Assembly (NCBI GenBank): GCA_001692895.1
Contig: KV748257.1
Location: forward strand, 124,001 to 188,000
Reading direction: 5' to 3'
DNA: 64,000 nt
DNA from: Cenococcum geophilum 1.58
Lineage: Eukaryota; Ascomycota; Dothideomycetes; Gloniales; Gloniaceae
Shown: one piece after another, positions 36,632 to 49,277 of the stretch
How positions within the stretch are numbered: the stretch's first letter is position 1
How the letters are laid out: each line of letters opens with the position of its first letter
The notes under the pieces: generated by a model
What the model was told of the DNA's origin: nothing
What the model saw: only the letters and a program-made list of their open reading frames with translations
The model's database searches: none
Translations under genes and position numbers: made by a program

Positions 36632-38667
36632 TACCAGAAGAAATTCGCAGGGATAATTGTTGAACGCTGAATGGGGTTTATTGCCCAACAAGAGAAACGA
36701 GGATTAAGGACTAGTAGGATGTCCATTTTAAGAGGTGAATCCAATCGGTTGCCGGTAGAATAGCGGCATAAGTTACCGTTGAGTAGAAACCACAAGCAAA
36801 CAGTGTTCCGACTCCTGTAACATACCTACCTGTTTTGGCCCCCCATGACATCCAGCGAAGCAGAAATGTGCTAGAAGCCAGTGTATCAAGGAGAACCCTA
36901 TAAAGAGGGTACGATCTAGCACATCTTATTGGAGGTCTTTACCTCGGCCGGCTTGAATTATGGAAAACCGAAAGATTGCTTGTCGAGGCCCGGTGCCCAA
37001 TATGTAAAGATACCCGATCACACGATAAAGATGCGAGTGAGGTGTTTTCGAGTGGTCGATATATTGTAATCGTAAAACAGTCACGCAGAGGTCCTCTTAA
37101 CTGATATATTGCACCGCTAGTCGAACCTTGGAGTCGGACATACTATGCCGTGAGTCGTGCCTCGAAAACTAAGTGCAACCCTTGCAAGGTGCCCAATATT
37201 TCCCCACTATGTATTATCTTTACAGTCTTCCCCATATATATCAGGTAATGCTTGTGGTTTTGCAAACTCTTGGAATGCCTGTGTCTAGGTGCCCGTCCTT
37301 CAGGAGCTGGTCATGGCTTGTCACAGACAGTGTCTGCCTTTTCTGACAGAAGTTGGCCCTTCCGTTCTACTTTTAGGAGTCGCTAGAGTAATTGAGCCAC
37401 GGTTTCAGTGATTGCGCCTCAATCTCGGGTGTCTGGTGGTAGGTCCCTGCTGCCTTGGAGTTTGGTGCCGCACTATGCCATCCATGCCGCTGGTGCCAGG
37501 AGTACTAAAGCAGGCATATGAAACAGCCTTGGTAAAGTTCTATATCACTCTAAGAGAACCGCAAGGCTGCGAATAATTGCAGGAGGATGAGGATATTTTG
37601 TGGTATACTCTCTTCGCGGTAAGGTGAGGATTTTCGCTAAGCATCTTCAGTGTCATGCTGGCGTTCAGCCTTGGTTTCAGGCTCGGGTTCTAATAAAATT
37701 AAGTTGCACTGTTTAAGGGTCTTCAGGATACAGTCAGCTGGTGCCTAGCGAAGGCTTCTGTGTTCATATGGGTCGGCTTGAGGGATTGGGGTTTTCAGCT
37801 TAAGGGTTGCCTGGTGTAAGGGAGAACTCTCGTTTTATGCTGCCCTCTCCAAGGACAATGCATATTGCGGTGAGTGAGGGGACCGGTCAAGGGAAAGAAA
37901 CTAGACGTGAATCACTCGTACCATTTTAAGGCGACACAGGGCATCCGAGCTTTCCCAGATGCGGCGCTGCAGGATGTATATAACACTTGGTTCCATGGAT
38001 GTCTTCTCAAGCGGACTCCTATTCGCCTTTGTTTGGGGGCTAAAATACTTGCGACCGATGCTTTCGGCTGTCAGCTAGCCCAGCATAACTAGAATGTGGA
38101 GATGCGGCTGATTTTCAATTCAGCTAAATTATAGAAACTATAAGACCGCGTCCGCCCCGTCATTGAATTTACTGCCTTTTTCAAGGCGTTGGGCGAGCAC
38201 GCATATGAGCACGCGGACCGGACTGCCGGTGAGGGGCTGGCGGTTGCCTAGTAGTGTTAGCGCTCGTTCGCAATCGTGCGAAACGTCCCCATCTTTAAAA
38301 GAGCCTCACAGCATGCTACATGTACGGTGCTTTTGCACCTCCAACAGAAAAACACCCTCGGGCCCTCAGCTCTTTTGAAATTTTGTGTAATGCTGTGTTT
38401 TGCCGGCCATTTGAGCTTTATCAACCAGGTACTTGAGCTTCAATCGCAGCCCATCCACTCCGTTGCATCCTACCCACAAGCCCAACCCCCAGAATACATC
38501 GAGCTGCAAATGGCTGACCAATCCAAATCCAAGACCGTGCTGCTCGCTGGGGCCCCATCCTCGACATTCAAGTAGAACGCACGCTGGAATGCCAACGAGG
38601 CCAGCGACCCTTACCGGCAACGACATACGACGACTCCACCGTCTATTAACATTTGAAACGCCATAAT
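36632..38667. other. Non-repetitive intergenic DNA upstream of the SMG6-like gene
   Basis: Normal composition. Frames such as 37874-38092 and 38276-38575 are short, start at non-ATG codons, overlap on both strands and lack domains. It presumably holds the promoter and 5' UTR of the gene starting at 38668, but I see no specific site. Confidence 0.4.
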
Positions 38668-41600
38668 ATGGCCGATCTGCTGCAGACTCGTTACACGAAG
38701 CATTTAAGAGCCCAAGCAAAAACGACCGCCGCTGCTACCGCCGACAACCTCGCCTGCCCATTTTGTGATGGGCGGATATTCCAGCAAGACGACCAGCTGT
38801 TTGACCATGTTAATCTTAAACACCCGTCTAAAGTGCAGGAAGCGGGGCTAAATCCCCAGGGAGGAACTGACCTTTTCCGAAAATTTTTACGAGAAGAGGC
38901 GCTTCGCAAAGCGTGAGTATTAGGCTGCCTTAGGAAACTCTCCCTTACCCGGAAGCTAATTTACCTCTGCAGGAAATCTTTGCCTGATCGGCCGACACGG
39001 GAAGCCTCGCATGCATCATCCGATGCAACTGCAGGAGGTGGTTCGACACCCGACCTGACTCGATTGACACTTGAAGGCAAGAGTTCCAGCAGGAAGGACC
39101 AAGCCCTCTCAACATATCGGCCTGGTAGAAAGCGTGCTGCTGGCTCTGACATACAGCCTACAGAATTTGCCGCACGAGTTCCAATCCGTCAGGACAATCC
39201 AAGGCGCGCCAAAGTAGTCGGGTATGAGATTGCCGGCGAACCGTATACGGACGACTTAGATTATTCCAGAGACATCCGATATGCTGGCGGCCCCGATCCG
39301 TCAAGGCCAAAATCTAGTCACGCTCGCCTGTTTGATCCATACCATGGCTCAGCCGCTAGTGTGAACCAATCCATGCAGCTAACGCCCAATCCGTCCAGTG
39401 AGGAGTGGTCCGTTGAAGCAAACCCCCACGGGCACTACTACTCTACCCATCGGCGACAATCCAAGACCCATAGGCCGCCATCTTATGGGAGTCCAAAGCA
39501 CAGCTTAGGTGGTTCACCGTCACCGTTCAATATACAACCAACCCGCCAACAGCAACCGGGTGTTATCGAAATTCAGCGTTTCGATCCTCGATATCCAAAC
39601 CTTCTACTTCAACCCGACTCACGCCCTATTTCTCAAGAGCAGCTTGCCTCAGAAGTGAAGTCTATATATGCTGGTCTTACAATGGTAGAGACAAAATGTA
39701 TTCATGTGGACAGAGCGCAAGCTTCTGCCGCTCCTGAAACTGAAGGAGATCCCAATTCTAAATTAGCAAATGATCACTGGCAAGCATTAATTGCTCTACA
39801 CCGAACCCTACTTCATGAGCATCACGACTTCTTCTTGGCCTCTCAACATCCTTCTGCTTCTCCCGCATTACGTCGCCTAGCATCTAAGTACTCTATGCCT
39901 GCTAGAATGTGGAAACATGGTATCCACTCTTTCCTTGAGCTATTACGTCGTCGGCTGCCCGAAAGTTTGGATTATATGCTCGCTTTCATATACCTTGCTT
40001 ATCAGATGATGGCTCTTCTCTACGAGACAGTGCCTACATTTGAGGATACTTGGATCGAATGTCTTGGTGATCTTGGTCGATATCGCATGGCTATTGAAGA
40101 TGAGGACCTACGCGATCGCGAAACCTGGGCAGGTGTTGCACGGTTCTGGTACAGTAAAGCTGCTGACAAGAGCCCCTCTGTGGGCCGTTTATACCATCAT
40201 CTAGCTATACTAGCGCGGCCTAATGCGCTCCAACAACTTTACTACTATTCACGGTCCTTAACCTGCGTTCAGCCGTTTATGAGCGCCCGAGAATCTATCT
40301 TAACACTACTAGATCCAATCCTTGGCCGTTCTAGAACGTCATATTCACACTCTCTACCCGTGGACACAAGTTTCATTAAAGCTCACGGTATTCTCTTTGG
40401 AAAACTATTTTCGGAAGGCTTTGAAGAAGCTCTCGCATCGTTCTTAAGTCAATTGGATAATCATGTCGGGCGCGTAACCGCTAAATGGAAAGAGCAAGGT
40501 GTCTATATTGCCGTTACCAATATTGCTGGACTTTTTGATTACGGCTCACAGGACTCGATCCTCAGGCACGTCTTCCAGTTATACGCTGAAAAATCGCTCC
40601 ACAGCTCTTACACTAAACGACCATCAACTCCCTCAGATGATGATTCAAGTCGCTCACCATCTCCAGTTTCCCCAGAACCAAAACACTTTTCTGACGAAGA
40701 GCTATCGGCTCAGCTCCTTAATTTATCCTCCGATTTCGCATTCTCCCGTGCTTACCGTCTAACATTTTCAACTTTAGCTCTTATCCTTCGGCGTATTGGG
40801 GACAAAAATGTTCTTCCTCATGTTCACGTTTTGTTTGCATTCCTTTCCACCGCTGTTTCAATCTCATACGTTAGCACATCGCTGTGCGACATCGCCCCCT
40901 GGTCGGAAATCGTTGCTTTCCTTAATACGTTATCAAAGTCTGAGAGACACGAGCCGCTCGTTACAAGCGATCTGTTCCCTAATCAAGATCAAAACGACAA
41001 CCGTCCGTTACCAGAAGATTACCTTATACGTGGGCAAGTTTGGAGTCAGTGCTATTTCCCAGAATGGTGGTTTAGTGGTGAACATGATGAAGAGGAGCGC
41101 TCTCTTGAACTCGCCTCGATAATTAAATCAAGAACGGAGCGTATTCTACGCCTTGGTCAAAAAATCGCATCTGTAAGATTAAAGGCCACAATTGAGGACT
41201 TTAGCCTAACTTTGTCTTAGTACGAACGCTGGATACATTATGACCGAATATCCAATACGTGGTCTGTGTCCTCTGCATTCGCACAAGTCCGACTAGGGCA
41301 CAAAACTAATGAGGGTTCTCATTCCCCAAACCATACGTTACTGTCGGTCGATGCAATGGACATAGATTCATCAAGTGCACCGCCTCAAAAGTTTGATGAT
41401 GTTTATGATACTAATGATGACTCACCGGAGATGCGAGATCTTGAAGCTGAACGAATAAGTTTTTCTAGTCAACTGCAATCAGCGCCTGAAACTCAGAATC
41501 CGAGCGCCACCACAACTTGGAGCGGCCATGCGCCCGTTCCTACAAAGGTAGCTAATAGGATATTACTTAGGAATTACACCGTAAGATGATACAGCGTGTC

Positions 41601-42218
41601 TTCTTTCAGTACTCTATTAATGGTCCTACGAACTAGGTTATGGTTTGTGACACCAATCTACTGCTTAACCAACGAGAGGTATTTCAGATGTTACTCAAGG
41701 AGGGCGACTGGAGCGTTGTAGTTCCAGATAGTGGTGCGTAGCCGCATATAATGTCGATTTGCAGGCGTAGCTAATTGAAATATCTAGTTATCGCTGAGCT
41801 CCTTATGCTATCAAGGAACAAAGATTCGATAGGCATAGCTGCACAAGATGCTCTCAATAGCACCAGAGCTGCTATTATAGAAGAGAAGAAAGTGCGAATT
41901 GCTACCACTACAGGTAGCGACATTACTCACCAGTTTGTAACTAAGCAGATGGGCGACTATGTAACGGAAGGAGGGAGGAATTCAGTCGAAGTTATTATTG
42001 GGGTGGCTCGTAGAGAAAGTGATCTCAACCGAGAGGCTCGAGGACACCGTTCAGGGGACCATCCAGGAGCAAAACCTGCCGTTCTTGTTACCGAGGATAG
42101 AGCCATGAGACTCAAAGCTGCCACGGTGGGGGTTGCCGCGGTTGCCACGTCCATGATCAAGAAAGTCCTAATCGCACCAAGGAGAAAATCTGACCTTGAA
42201 GAAAAGCCAGGTCCATAA
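38668..42218 (+). CDS. Est1/SMG6-like protein: C2H2-like finger, Est1 DNA/RNA-binding domain and PIN nuclease domain
   Basis: Five exons: 38668-38912, 38973-41172, 41221-41580, 41637-41733, 41788-42218 (1110 aa). All introns are 48-60 nt with GT..AG ends and the reading frame is continuous. Residues 30-52 form a zinc-finger-like C-x2-C-x13-H-x4-H. About 350-530 is an Est1-type helical domain (WKHGIHSFLELLRRRLPES.., YYYSRSL). A conserved PLPEDYLIRG/WYF-like block follows near residue 770. The C-terminal PIN domain has VCDTNLL (D940), VIAELLML (E971) and VTEDRAMRL (D1071), the expected acidic metal ligands. Family knowledge: EST1/SMG5-7 relatives act in telomere maintenance and nonsense-mediated decay, and SMG6 PIN domains cleave RNA. 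The first ATG of the finger exon is chosen as start; an upstream exon cannot be excluded. The 48-nt intron at 41173-41220 is a multiple of three and contains the only in-frame stop (TAG at 41218), so it must be spliced for the PIN domain to be made. Confidence 0.88.
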
Positions 42219-45200
42219 TACGTAAATGTTTTTCCTTGCTTCTCGCTTCGAATATTTCGTGTTAGGCTGCCCAAGGATGCTTCCTCTAGGTTGGATTCAC
42301 CCAGCTACCATGAACACCTAGCTTTATATCCTAGTTGTTATACCTTCTTATTTTGCCTGCCAGCAAAAATGGAGTTGTGGCGCGAACCAGGTCTAGTAGC
42401 CAACCACGAGACGGTGTACATACAGGGGTACGGCTCTGGGGATGGTGTAAATAGATAATTCTGCCGGCCCACTTCCAGGCTTGGTCTTCGGATTACCATG
42501 AATGCGTCCCGTATGCATAAAGGACATGTAAAGCCCAGTATAAATCCACCTTTGGTGCCATCACTCTTGCTTTGGATATGTCTTTCAAGTTTCACACCTG
42601 TGGTTAGGCTATCCAGACTCAGGCAGGCATAACTTCCAGTTCTAAATACGGCCACCCAAAGGAACAAAGCTCCGCTCTATCGATCTATACGTTTTTTTTC
42701 TTAATATGACATTTATTGATCTATAAATGAAGGAACACCACCACCCAGTGAACACCGAAATGCTCTTGAATGCAAGGTGCTTGAGCACTCTCCAAAGCAC
42801 GAACGAGACTCCCAATCCTGAAGCATCTCACTATCTACATGCAAAGTAACAAATCACAAAACCATCGAGTGGCAATCTGCCCCTTTTCCCACGTGGGGTT
42901 CTTAGTCCCTTTTGAACGCCTCCAGCCACATCTAAAGCGATCGAAATTTGTTAGTTGGCCCAGCCTTATAAGGCTGATCCATAAGCCTCGGGATCCGCAA
43001 GTCTTTTCCTCATTTAGTCAGTACCCTTGAGAAGACAACTATCACACGCTTGGGCAAAGAATTCTCACCACAGTAGGAAAATAAATCTAACCCTTATTGC
43101 CACCTCCACGCTGATTATCTATTGTCTCGCCCCGGCGTTGCCACTCTTCGTTGCCTTCTCGTTTATTGCCTTATCGTATACGCAACAATCACCTCACCTT
43201 CCATTTCCGGTCTTCGACAGCCTCACGCTTTTTCTTAAGCGCCCCGTAGTTATTTCTTTTGGGACTCACCGATCAGTGCCGCGGGGAGACCATAACTAAA
43301 ATCAAAGTTAGAATCTAATGCGAGCACAGCAACATGCGGCCTTGGTACTATTATTAGCTAAACCGTAGTTGCCGTAAATTAGAACTTAGGATTTTAGTAC
43401 AACCTAGACACTAGTTATATAAGCTGTTGTGTGATTTTGAGTTGCTTTTCCAGCGTTCATTTCTCCTTTTTTTTTGGAGGGGGGTTGCTTGGCACACTTG
43501 GTTTTACAATTTTCGCAGCATAAAATGTAGAGTAACTCATTGGACCACTGCCCAAAAACAGAAATTTGCGATACTGAACATAGAATTTTCAATGCGAGTA
43601 CTCGTCCCACCTCGAAACCCACGTACTCAATAATATGTGATGAGTTATAGGATATGCTTTGTACTAAAGATTAAAGGAGAGCATTGTTCAAGAATTGAAT
43701 ATCCACTGGAGAGACCATTGGTGTCTCTTGTCTTTTTCCTACGACCAAGCTGACCTGTAGAAGAACGAATTGGCACTTCTTATGCACTAAATCTTCCATC
43801 GCAATGAAACCATTAGCTGTTGCCCATTGTCAGAAAAACGTCTTCTCCACCTAAACCCTGTTCTATTTATACTGCAAGCTTTGCTTACCACGTAGTGGCC
43901 TACTACGAACTATTTTCATCACCACTTCTTCTACCCTTGCTCTAAAGCCTTTTATGCGTACATGTATACTCAAAAACTGACCAACATCAGGTTATCGGAT
44001 AATTAACTGCTGTCCAGTTCATACAATTTCAAATTAGTATATTTATTCATTTAACTAGTCATTTCTAGTAGTGCCGACCTAGGCTTGATTTTAATAGACA
44101 AAAGAAAGCCGGTACGTTTAAATTCTAGATGTCACTTCTAGAATCTCTGCGTATTCTCGTGTCCTAACTACATACCTACCAATTCGGTGTGCAATTTGCC
44201 TGTTTGATAAATTACTTGGGCGTCATCTGTTGTCTTTGGACCAGATTTGACGGAATTTACGGTCATAAGGCATATCGTAACTCTTGCCTAGGAAGAACAC
44301 TTAGTTATGATGATTAAATAACTCATTTGCCTCTAAACTTCACCACCTTCTGTTATTCACAAGACTATGCTAGGTTCTAGCACAACTAATTAAATACGGC
44401 TCAATGGACAGTGCGTTCCTTCGTCGGCCTCGAAACTATGCAGCAACCCAAATCACCCTGAGAACGAAAGTGGCCCTGGCCATACGTTACCTTCCCCTAC
44501 CCTTGTCTCGCAACGCACTGGAGTAAGGTATTTTACAAAGAGCCGGTCATAAGTTCTATAGGATATATAGTATGGGCTGAAACTAGCTGCTTTGTTCCTT
44601 CTGCTCAAGATGACGAGTCTGATGACGCGCTACCCTAGTTTTGGGTCAGCTATTTGGAGCTTGCACAATCATACATGTCCTTAGCCAAATGCGACGTATT
44701 CTCAGCTAAGCATGGATAATTTAGATCAGACTGTCCAGAAGTCTGTGGGGGGTTTAAACCTCGAGGCAGGTGGCGATGTGACGATGCTCAGACGCTAAGA
44801 ATGGCTGTGCGGAACACGTACGCCTGCTTCCATAGTCACCCAGCTCTTTTGTTGGGTTCGGACAATTAGAGTTCTGACCCGATCCCAGAACTGCCTGGGA
44901 AGGATACTCTGTTACTCGGTCATAGTAGGAGCGGAGCTGAGGTAGCATTAGACTGGGATGCTAAGTAAGTCGGTCTAGAAAGTAATCCGCTGCTCAGTAA
45001 ACAACTATCATTCTTGCAGTGCTAATACTGGACCTTTGAGAAAAGGGACGTTTAATTAATCATCACGATTTCAGATGAATTGCCAGTAAATATCCGTGAG
45101 CTGAATCTGACCGCGGTAGCTCCGAGACATCCGTGCTTACCAGCGCATCATTAGAAATCGCGAGAAACCATGGAAACATTGCTTAAGATCATATAACATA

Positions 45201-46363
45201 CTTGAGTATATAGTAGTACTAATAAAAGAGTGAGTGCAAGTAGTGTTCAGGGGTAAGGCTGAGTCTTATATCTGAGGTGTTGCCTGCAGCTACAGACATA
45301 AGTAATTAAGGTTATTGCGTTTCCGGTAAATCGAAAACACAAAAATCGCTGTACAGATATGCATTTATCACAGTAAGACCGGCAGTTATGGCGTAGAGCT
45401 TTGTCCTTTTTACTTCGTTTCCTAAAATTGTAAAAAGGGGGTGGTTTAGTACAGTACGCACTGGACGAGTATGCCTGTACATTATAATACGAGAAAAAAA
45501 CATTTAGGGTGAGCCCAATGTACTGCAAAATGGATACGGCTTGGTTGCATGATTCGTTCTAGGCGTGGCATTAGGAGAAGATGCATGGGTTGGACCTGAG
45601 TGATCCCAAGAGCTTGAGTGACTCCTGACGATGATTGGGCATCCCATTTAGAGCGGTGAAGGGGTATGCTTGCATCAAAAACGCGATTTGACGCATAAGG
45701 GCGCCAGACTTTCTTTGATGTGGGACGTGTCCTGACGTGCCGCCCTTGGATGTTTGCCTTGTTTAAGGTTGATCATGGGCTTGTCGTGCCAACGAATGAT
45801 TGAAGTTGATATAATCCTGAAACTTGACGTCTGCATAAGGCAATCGACTTAGTCGTCCGATCCATCCCACAGATAGTGAATGAAAGCACGGAGGCTTAGG
45901 TGGTGGGGCTGCTGAGCGAATTTACGACACCAGGAGAACCTAGAGCTTGAAGTCATTCGATGGTGCATAGATGCTTCGTTAGTTTAACCGGTTGCCTTCC
46001 CAGAGAAGTTTCGAAGAGCGGTCACCAACGTGCCACATCAGCCTAAATACTTACTGGAGTGACTTTCAGGTGGGACAAAAGAACAGCGCCACGGTCGGCG
46101 ACCCCGAGACTCGTGTCCAACAAGATACCCTCAAGAGCTAAACGTTAGCGCTGGCAAAATTACAAAACGGACACTGCTTGGTACCAAGTTTTTCTGACCA
46201 AACATAACTTGTTAACCCAATTCAGGAAGATAACCCCATATTCCTAAGAAGCATTTTCTTTGATTACAGGGGTGCTTTGAGTGGGGCGGGGCCGTGCCTT
46301 CTCGCTACATCGCGTCAGCCTTTTGGGATATCAGCGTGGTTTTTGAGCATAGAAAGTTGCCTA
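42219..46363. other. 4-kb intergenic region, no supported gene
   Basis: Normal composition, no tRNA, and no recognisable protein. The longest frames (42338-42667 on -, 43027-43299 on +, 45247-45528 on -) are about 90-110 codons, lack domains, and some start at non-ATG codons. They are most likely chance frames. Confidence 0.45.
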
Positions 46364-46595
46364 CGGAGGACCACGCAAAATTGAATTTCCCCTTCCTTTT
46401 TGGGACTAGCGGTTTTCCCCCCATAAGGTGCCTAAGGTTTTGGGCCTTTTGGGGGGTCTTTAGGGGTCTTCGGGATATAGACCGCCTAAAATCTCGTTGC
46501 TTAGGCGATAGAGCCCCCATAACATTGGCGACCTTATGGGGGGTATCTACTAGTCCCAAAAAGGAAAGGGAAATTCAATTTTGCGTGGTCCTCCG
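46364..46595. mobile_element. MITE, 232 bp, with near-perfect TIRs and TA target duplication
   Basis: The terminal inverted repeats begin CGGAGGACCACGCAAAATTG and extend about 47 bp with one change, followed by a weaker inner match to 'ataaggt'. It is flanked by TA on both sides (46362-46363, 46596-46597), typical of Tc1/mariner/pogo targets. No RIP-type change: CA and TG are retained. Open frames across it (46294-46734 +, 46305-46559 -) are by-products of the foldback. Confidence 0.9.
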
Positions 46596-47714
46596 TATTT
46601 ATTCTGACAGCGTTATGTGGAATACTGATGAACTCGATCGTAATAAACCAAGAGCAAATTTTTGCACATGGCGGAAGCTAGTTGGGTCGCCACCACCAAT
46701 CTCGCCACACGGGGTCAGTGCTGCGGGAAAATAGACCTGGCAGGAGAAAGTCCAAGCGGACGAATATGATGTGACATATAAAGAAAGAGAGAGGAGCACC
46801 AGGATCTGGTAAGTAATGTAGCTTTCCAATGCTGAGAAGTTGCCACTCTTAGAGTTGCCATGCTGTCAGGGATTGCGGTTCGATATGGGACGTCAACTTT
46901 CGGCCCAAATGAGTTTTCGATAGTGCAAATTCTAAGAGTCAGTAGGGCGAAAGTATCACTAGCACGTGCAGTATAAACGACGGACTTTTTTCTTTCTTTC
47001 TTCCAACGCAAAGGGACATGTGGTATTGACAACGAAAGGACGTGTTCATCAACATCAACAACGCACAATGATTTGGCTGCTATTAAACTCTTCAAAGACA
47101 AGCATTTCGTTACAGACTAGCAATAGGCCACAAAGTTTTAGGAGCTGATATGCCAGTCAGAGATGTGCTGCGAGAGTTTGTCTTTGAAAGAGCCACGATA
47201 GCAAGACAAGAAGTTGTACATAGAAGAAGCTGATCCTGAGAAAGCATATTTTACAATTATGGACGAAGCGATAGCGGCCATACGAAAAAACAGAAAATTT
47301 GCAAACTAATTAATTATGAGAGGATGCCTACATAGCTTCCCGAACTGAGGTGGGAGGATAAATGTTGAGGTTGACCGCGCTTTGACCTCGAACGATTGTC
47401 ACCTGAGGCAGAAAGTGCTAGGGCGGTGAGATATGGTATTGAGCTCCGGAAGCAACACACGTACTCCACATTGTTCATGCCTATATTTTCATTTATACAC
47501 TTCTAATCCTTCGTTCCGTCATTATTTGGGCTTCCGTGCTGGTAAATCCGTCGTGGATTTTTCTGTGGCTGCGCATCTCCGAGCTCTGCACACTAAATGG
47601 ACTTTTGTTTCCGCGGTTGAGTACCATCAGTGGCCCTTGGATTGCAGGCGATCGACGGGTGACATGATTCCACCTAGTACTCTAGCTCGCAGGAGCATTG
47701 AACTCGTGCAGCAG
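46596..47714. other. Intergenic DNA upstream of ALG5
   Basis: No recognisable gene. An open frame from an ATG at 47433 runs in phase into the ALG5 start at 47715, so a longer N-terminus is formally possible. The hydrophobic anchor directly after 47715 argues for the downstream start. Confidence 0.4.
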
Positions 47715-49048
47715 ATGCCCTTGTCGCTCCTTTTGCTAATTTTTTTGACTTCATGTTTGGTCGTCGCAGTTTTGGTACTTTCCCTCAACTACAAAATCTG
47801 CACTGAACTAACAGTCTTCCTTATTTACAGCTCTACCTCGCCCTCTTTATTGTAGCGCCTGTCCCTCGACCATCCCGCAGATCCGAGAAAACCTACAAGA
47901 CCATACTCCCAGATGGCAAGCGAAGTGAGGATAAAGAGCTGCCGTGCTGGCTTGACTCATGGATGGCACGCAAGGAGCTCGCTGGACGAAATGGCGTCAA
48001 GATAAGCACAACAAACCAGATGGAGGATGCTGAAATCTTCATGTCAGTAGTTGTGCCTGCCTATAACGAGGAAGAGCGCCTTGGAGGCATGTTGGAGGAA
48101 GCTGTCGATTTCCTCCAGCGTGAATATGGTGACGCACATGGCCGGGAGACTGAGCCAAGTTCACCGAAAACCGTCAATTTGAAAAGCGGTAACAAGGCTC
48201 GCAGTCGCGCCAATCTTAATGGATCGGTCCACACCGGTGTTGAAGCCAAGGAAAAGAAGGGCTGGGAGATTCTCATTGTTTCGGATGGCTCAACGGACAA
48301 GACCGTCGACCAGGCGCTCAATTTTGCGCGAGAACATCAACTGTCTCAATACCCAACACCCATCCCCGGGCCACGCACACCTCATCCTACACACTCCACA
48401 CATATCCCTCATGGGTCGATTAGAGTGGTTACTTTAGAGGAGAACAGAGGCAAAGGGGGAGCAGTAACACATGGCATGCGCCATGCACGTGGGCAATATG
48501 TTGTCTTCGCTGATGCCGACGGAGCTAGCAGATTCAACGATCTTGCAAAATTAGTTGAAGGCTGTCAAGCTATCGAGGACGAACTAGGGCGAGGTGTAGC
48601 AATTGGATCTAGGGCCCATCTTGTTGGGAGTGAGGCTGTTGTAAAGGTAAGCCAAGTCTTCCTACGTTGTCTTACAGCAGTTCTATTTACAATTATCAAA
48701 TAGCGTTCAAAGCTCCGCAATTTTCTAATGCACTCCTTCCACTTACTACTCCGTCTTATGACCCCACCGGCTACCTCCTCAATCAAGGATACCCAATGCG
48801 GTTTCAAACTCTTTTCACGCCCATCGCTACCCTACATCATTCCCTATATGCACTCGGAGGGTTGGATATTTGATGTTGAGATGCTAATGCTAGCGGAAAG
48901 CGCTAATATTGCGATGACGGAAGTTGCAGTGGGCTGGAAAGAGGTTATGGGTAGCAAGCTCAATGTTGTTTGGGACAGTCTCGGTATGGCATGGGGCCTT
49001 GCTATACTTCGAGCTTCATGGGCTTTCGGTATATATAGGAGGGAATGA
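47715..49048 (+). CDS. ALG5: Dolichyl-phosphate beta-glucosyltransferase
   Basis: Three exons: 47715-47774, 47831-48646, 48704-49048 (406 aa). The introns are 56 and 57 nt with GT..AG ends; the first has a CTAAC branch site. ALG5 transfers glucose from UDP-glucose to dolichyl phosphate at the ER membrane, making the donor for the last three glucoses of the N-glycan precursor. An N-terminal hydrophobic anchor (MPLSLLLLIFLTSCLVVAVL, continued by LYLALFIV) precedes a family-2 GT-A domain. Its signature is SVVVPAYNEEERL at residues 92-104, SDGSTDKT, ENRGKGGAV, the DAD metal-binding motif at 248-250 (FADADGASRF), IGSRAH, DTQCGFKLF, and GWIFDVEML near the C-terminus. Length and motif order fit the family. 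It is convergent with the AAA+ ATPase gene, 229 bp apart. No defect seen. Start: see the upstream region entry. Confidence 0.93.
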
Positions 49049-49277
49049 GGAGCTCATCTCATCATGTGCATGTATCGCCAGGAGTTCCTAGCATGCGTTA
49101 TGCTAATTGTATCGGCAATATACCCCTCCCAAAAAAATCTTGCGTGAAATAATTCCGCACAAGATGCAGTAAAATACTTCAATGTACGCCTGTTTTCGTA
49201 TCTGTCTCGTTTAAGATATCTCTGCACAAAGCTATTTGTTTCAGGACAATTCCTGTCTTATTTTACCACGCTAATCC

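Noticed and set aside
41218-41220. A premature stop in the SMG6-like gene separating the Est1 and PIN domains
   Set aside because: A GTAAGA donor at 41173, a CCTAAC branch site and this TAG as acceptor define a 48-nt intron that keeps the frame and joins conserved sequence on both sides.
42338-42667. 109-codon reverse ORF downstream of the SMG6-like gene
   Set aside because: No recognised domain and low-complexity codon use; kept only as intergenic DNA.
43027-43299. 90-codon ORF with a hydrophobic stretch
   Set aside because: Starts at a non-ATG codon, no family recognised and no flanking exons visible.
46294-46734. 146-codon ORF and its antisense 84-codon partner
   Set aside because: Both cross the MITE at 46364-46595; the symmetry of the foldback produces them.
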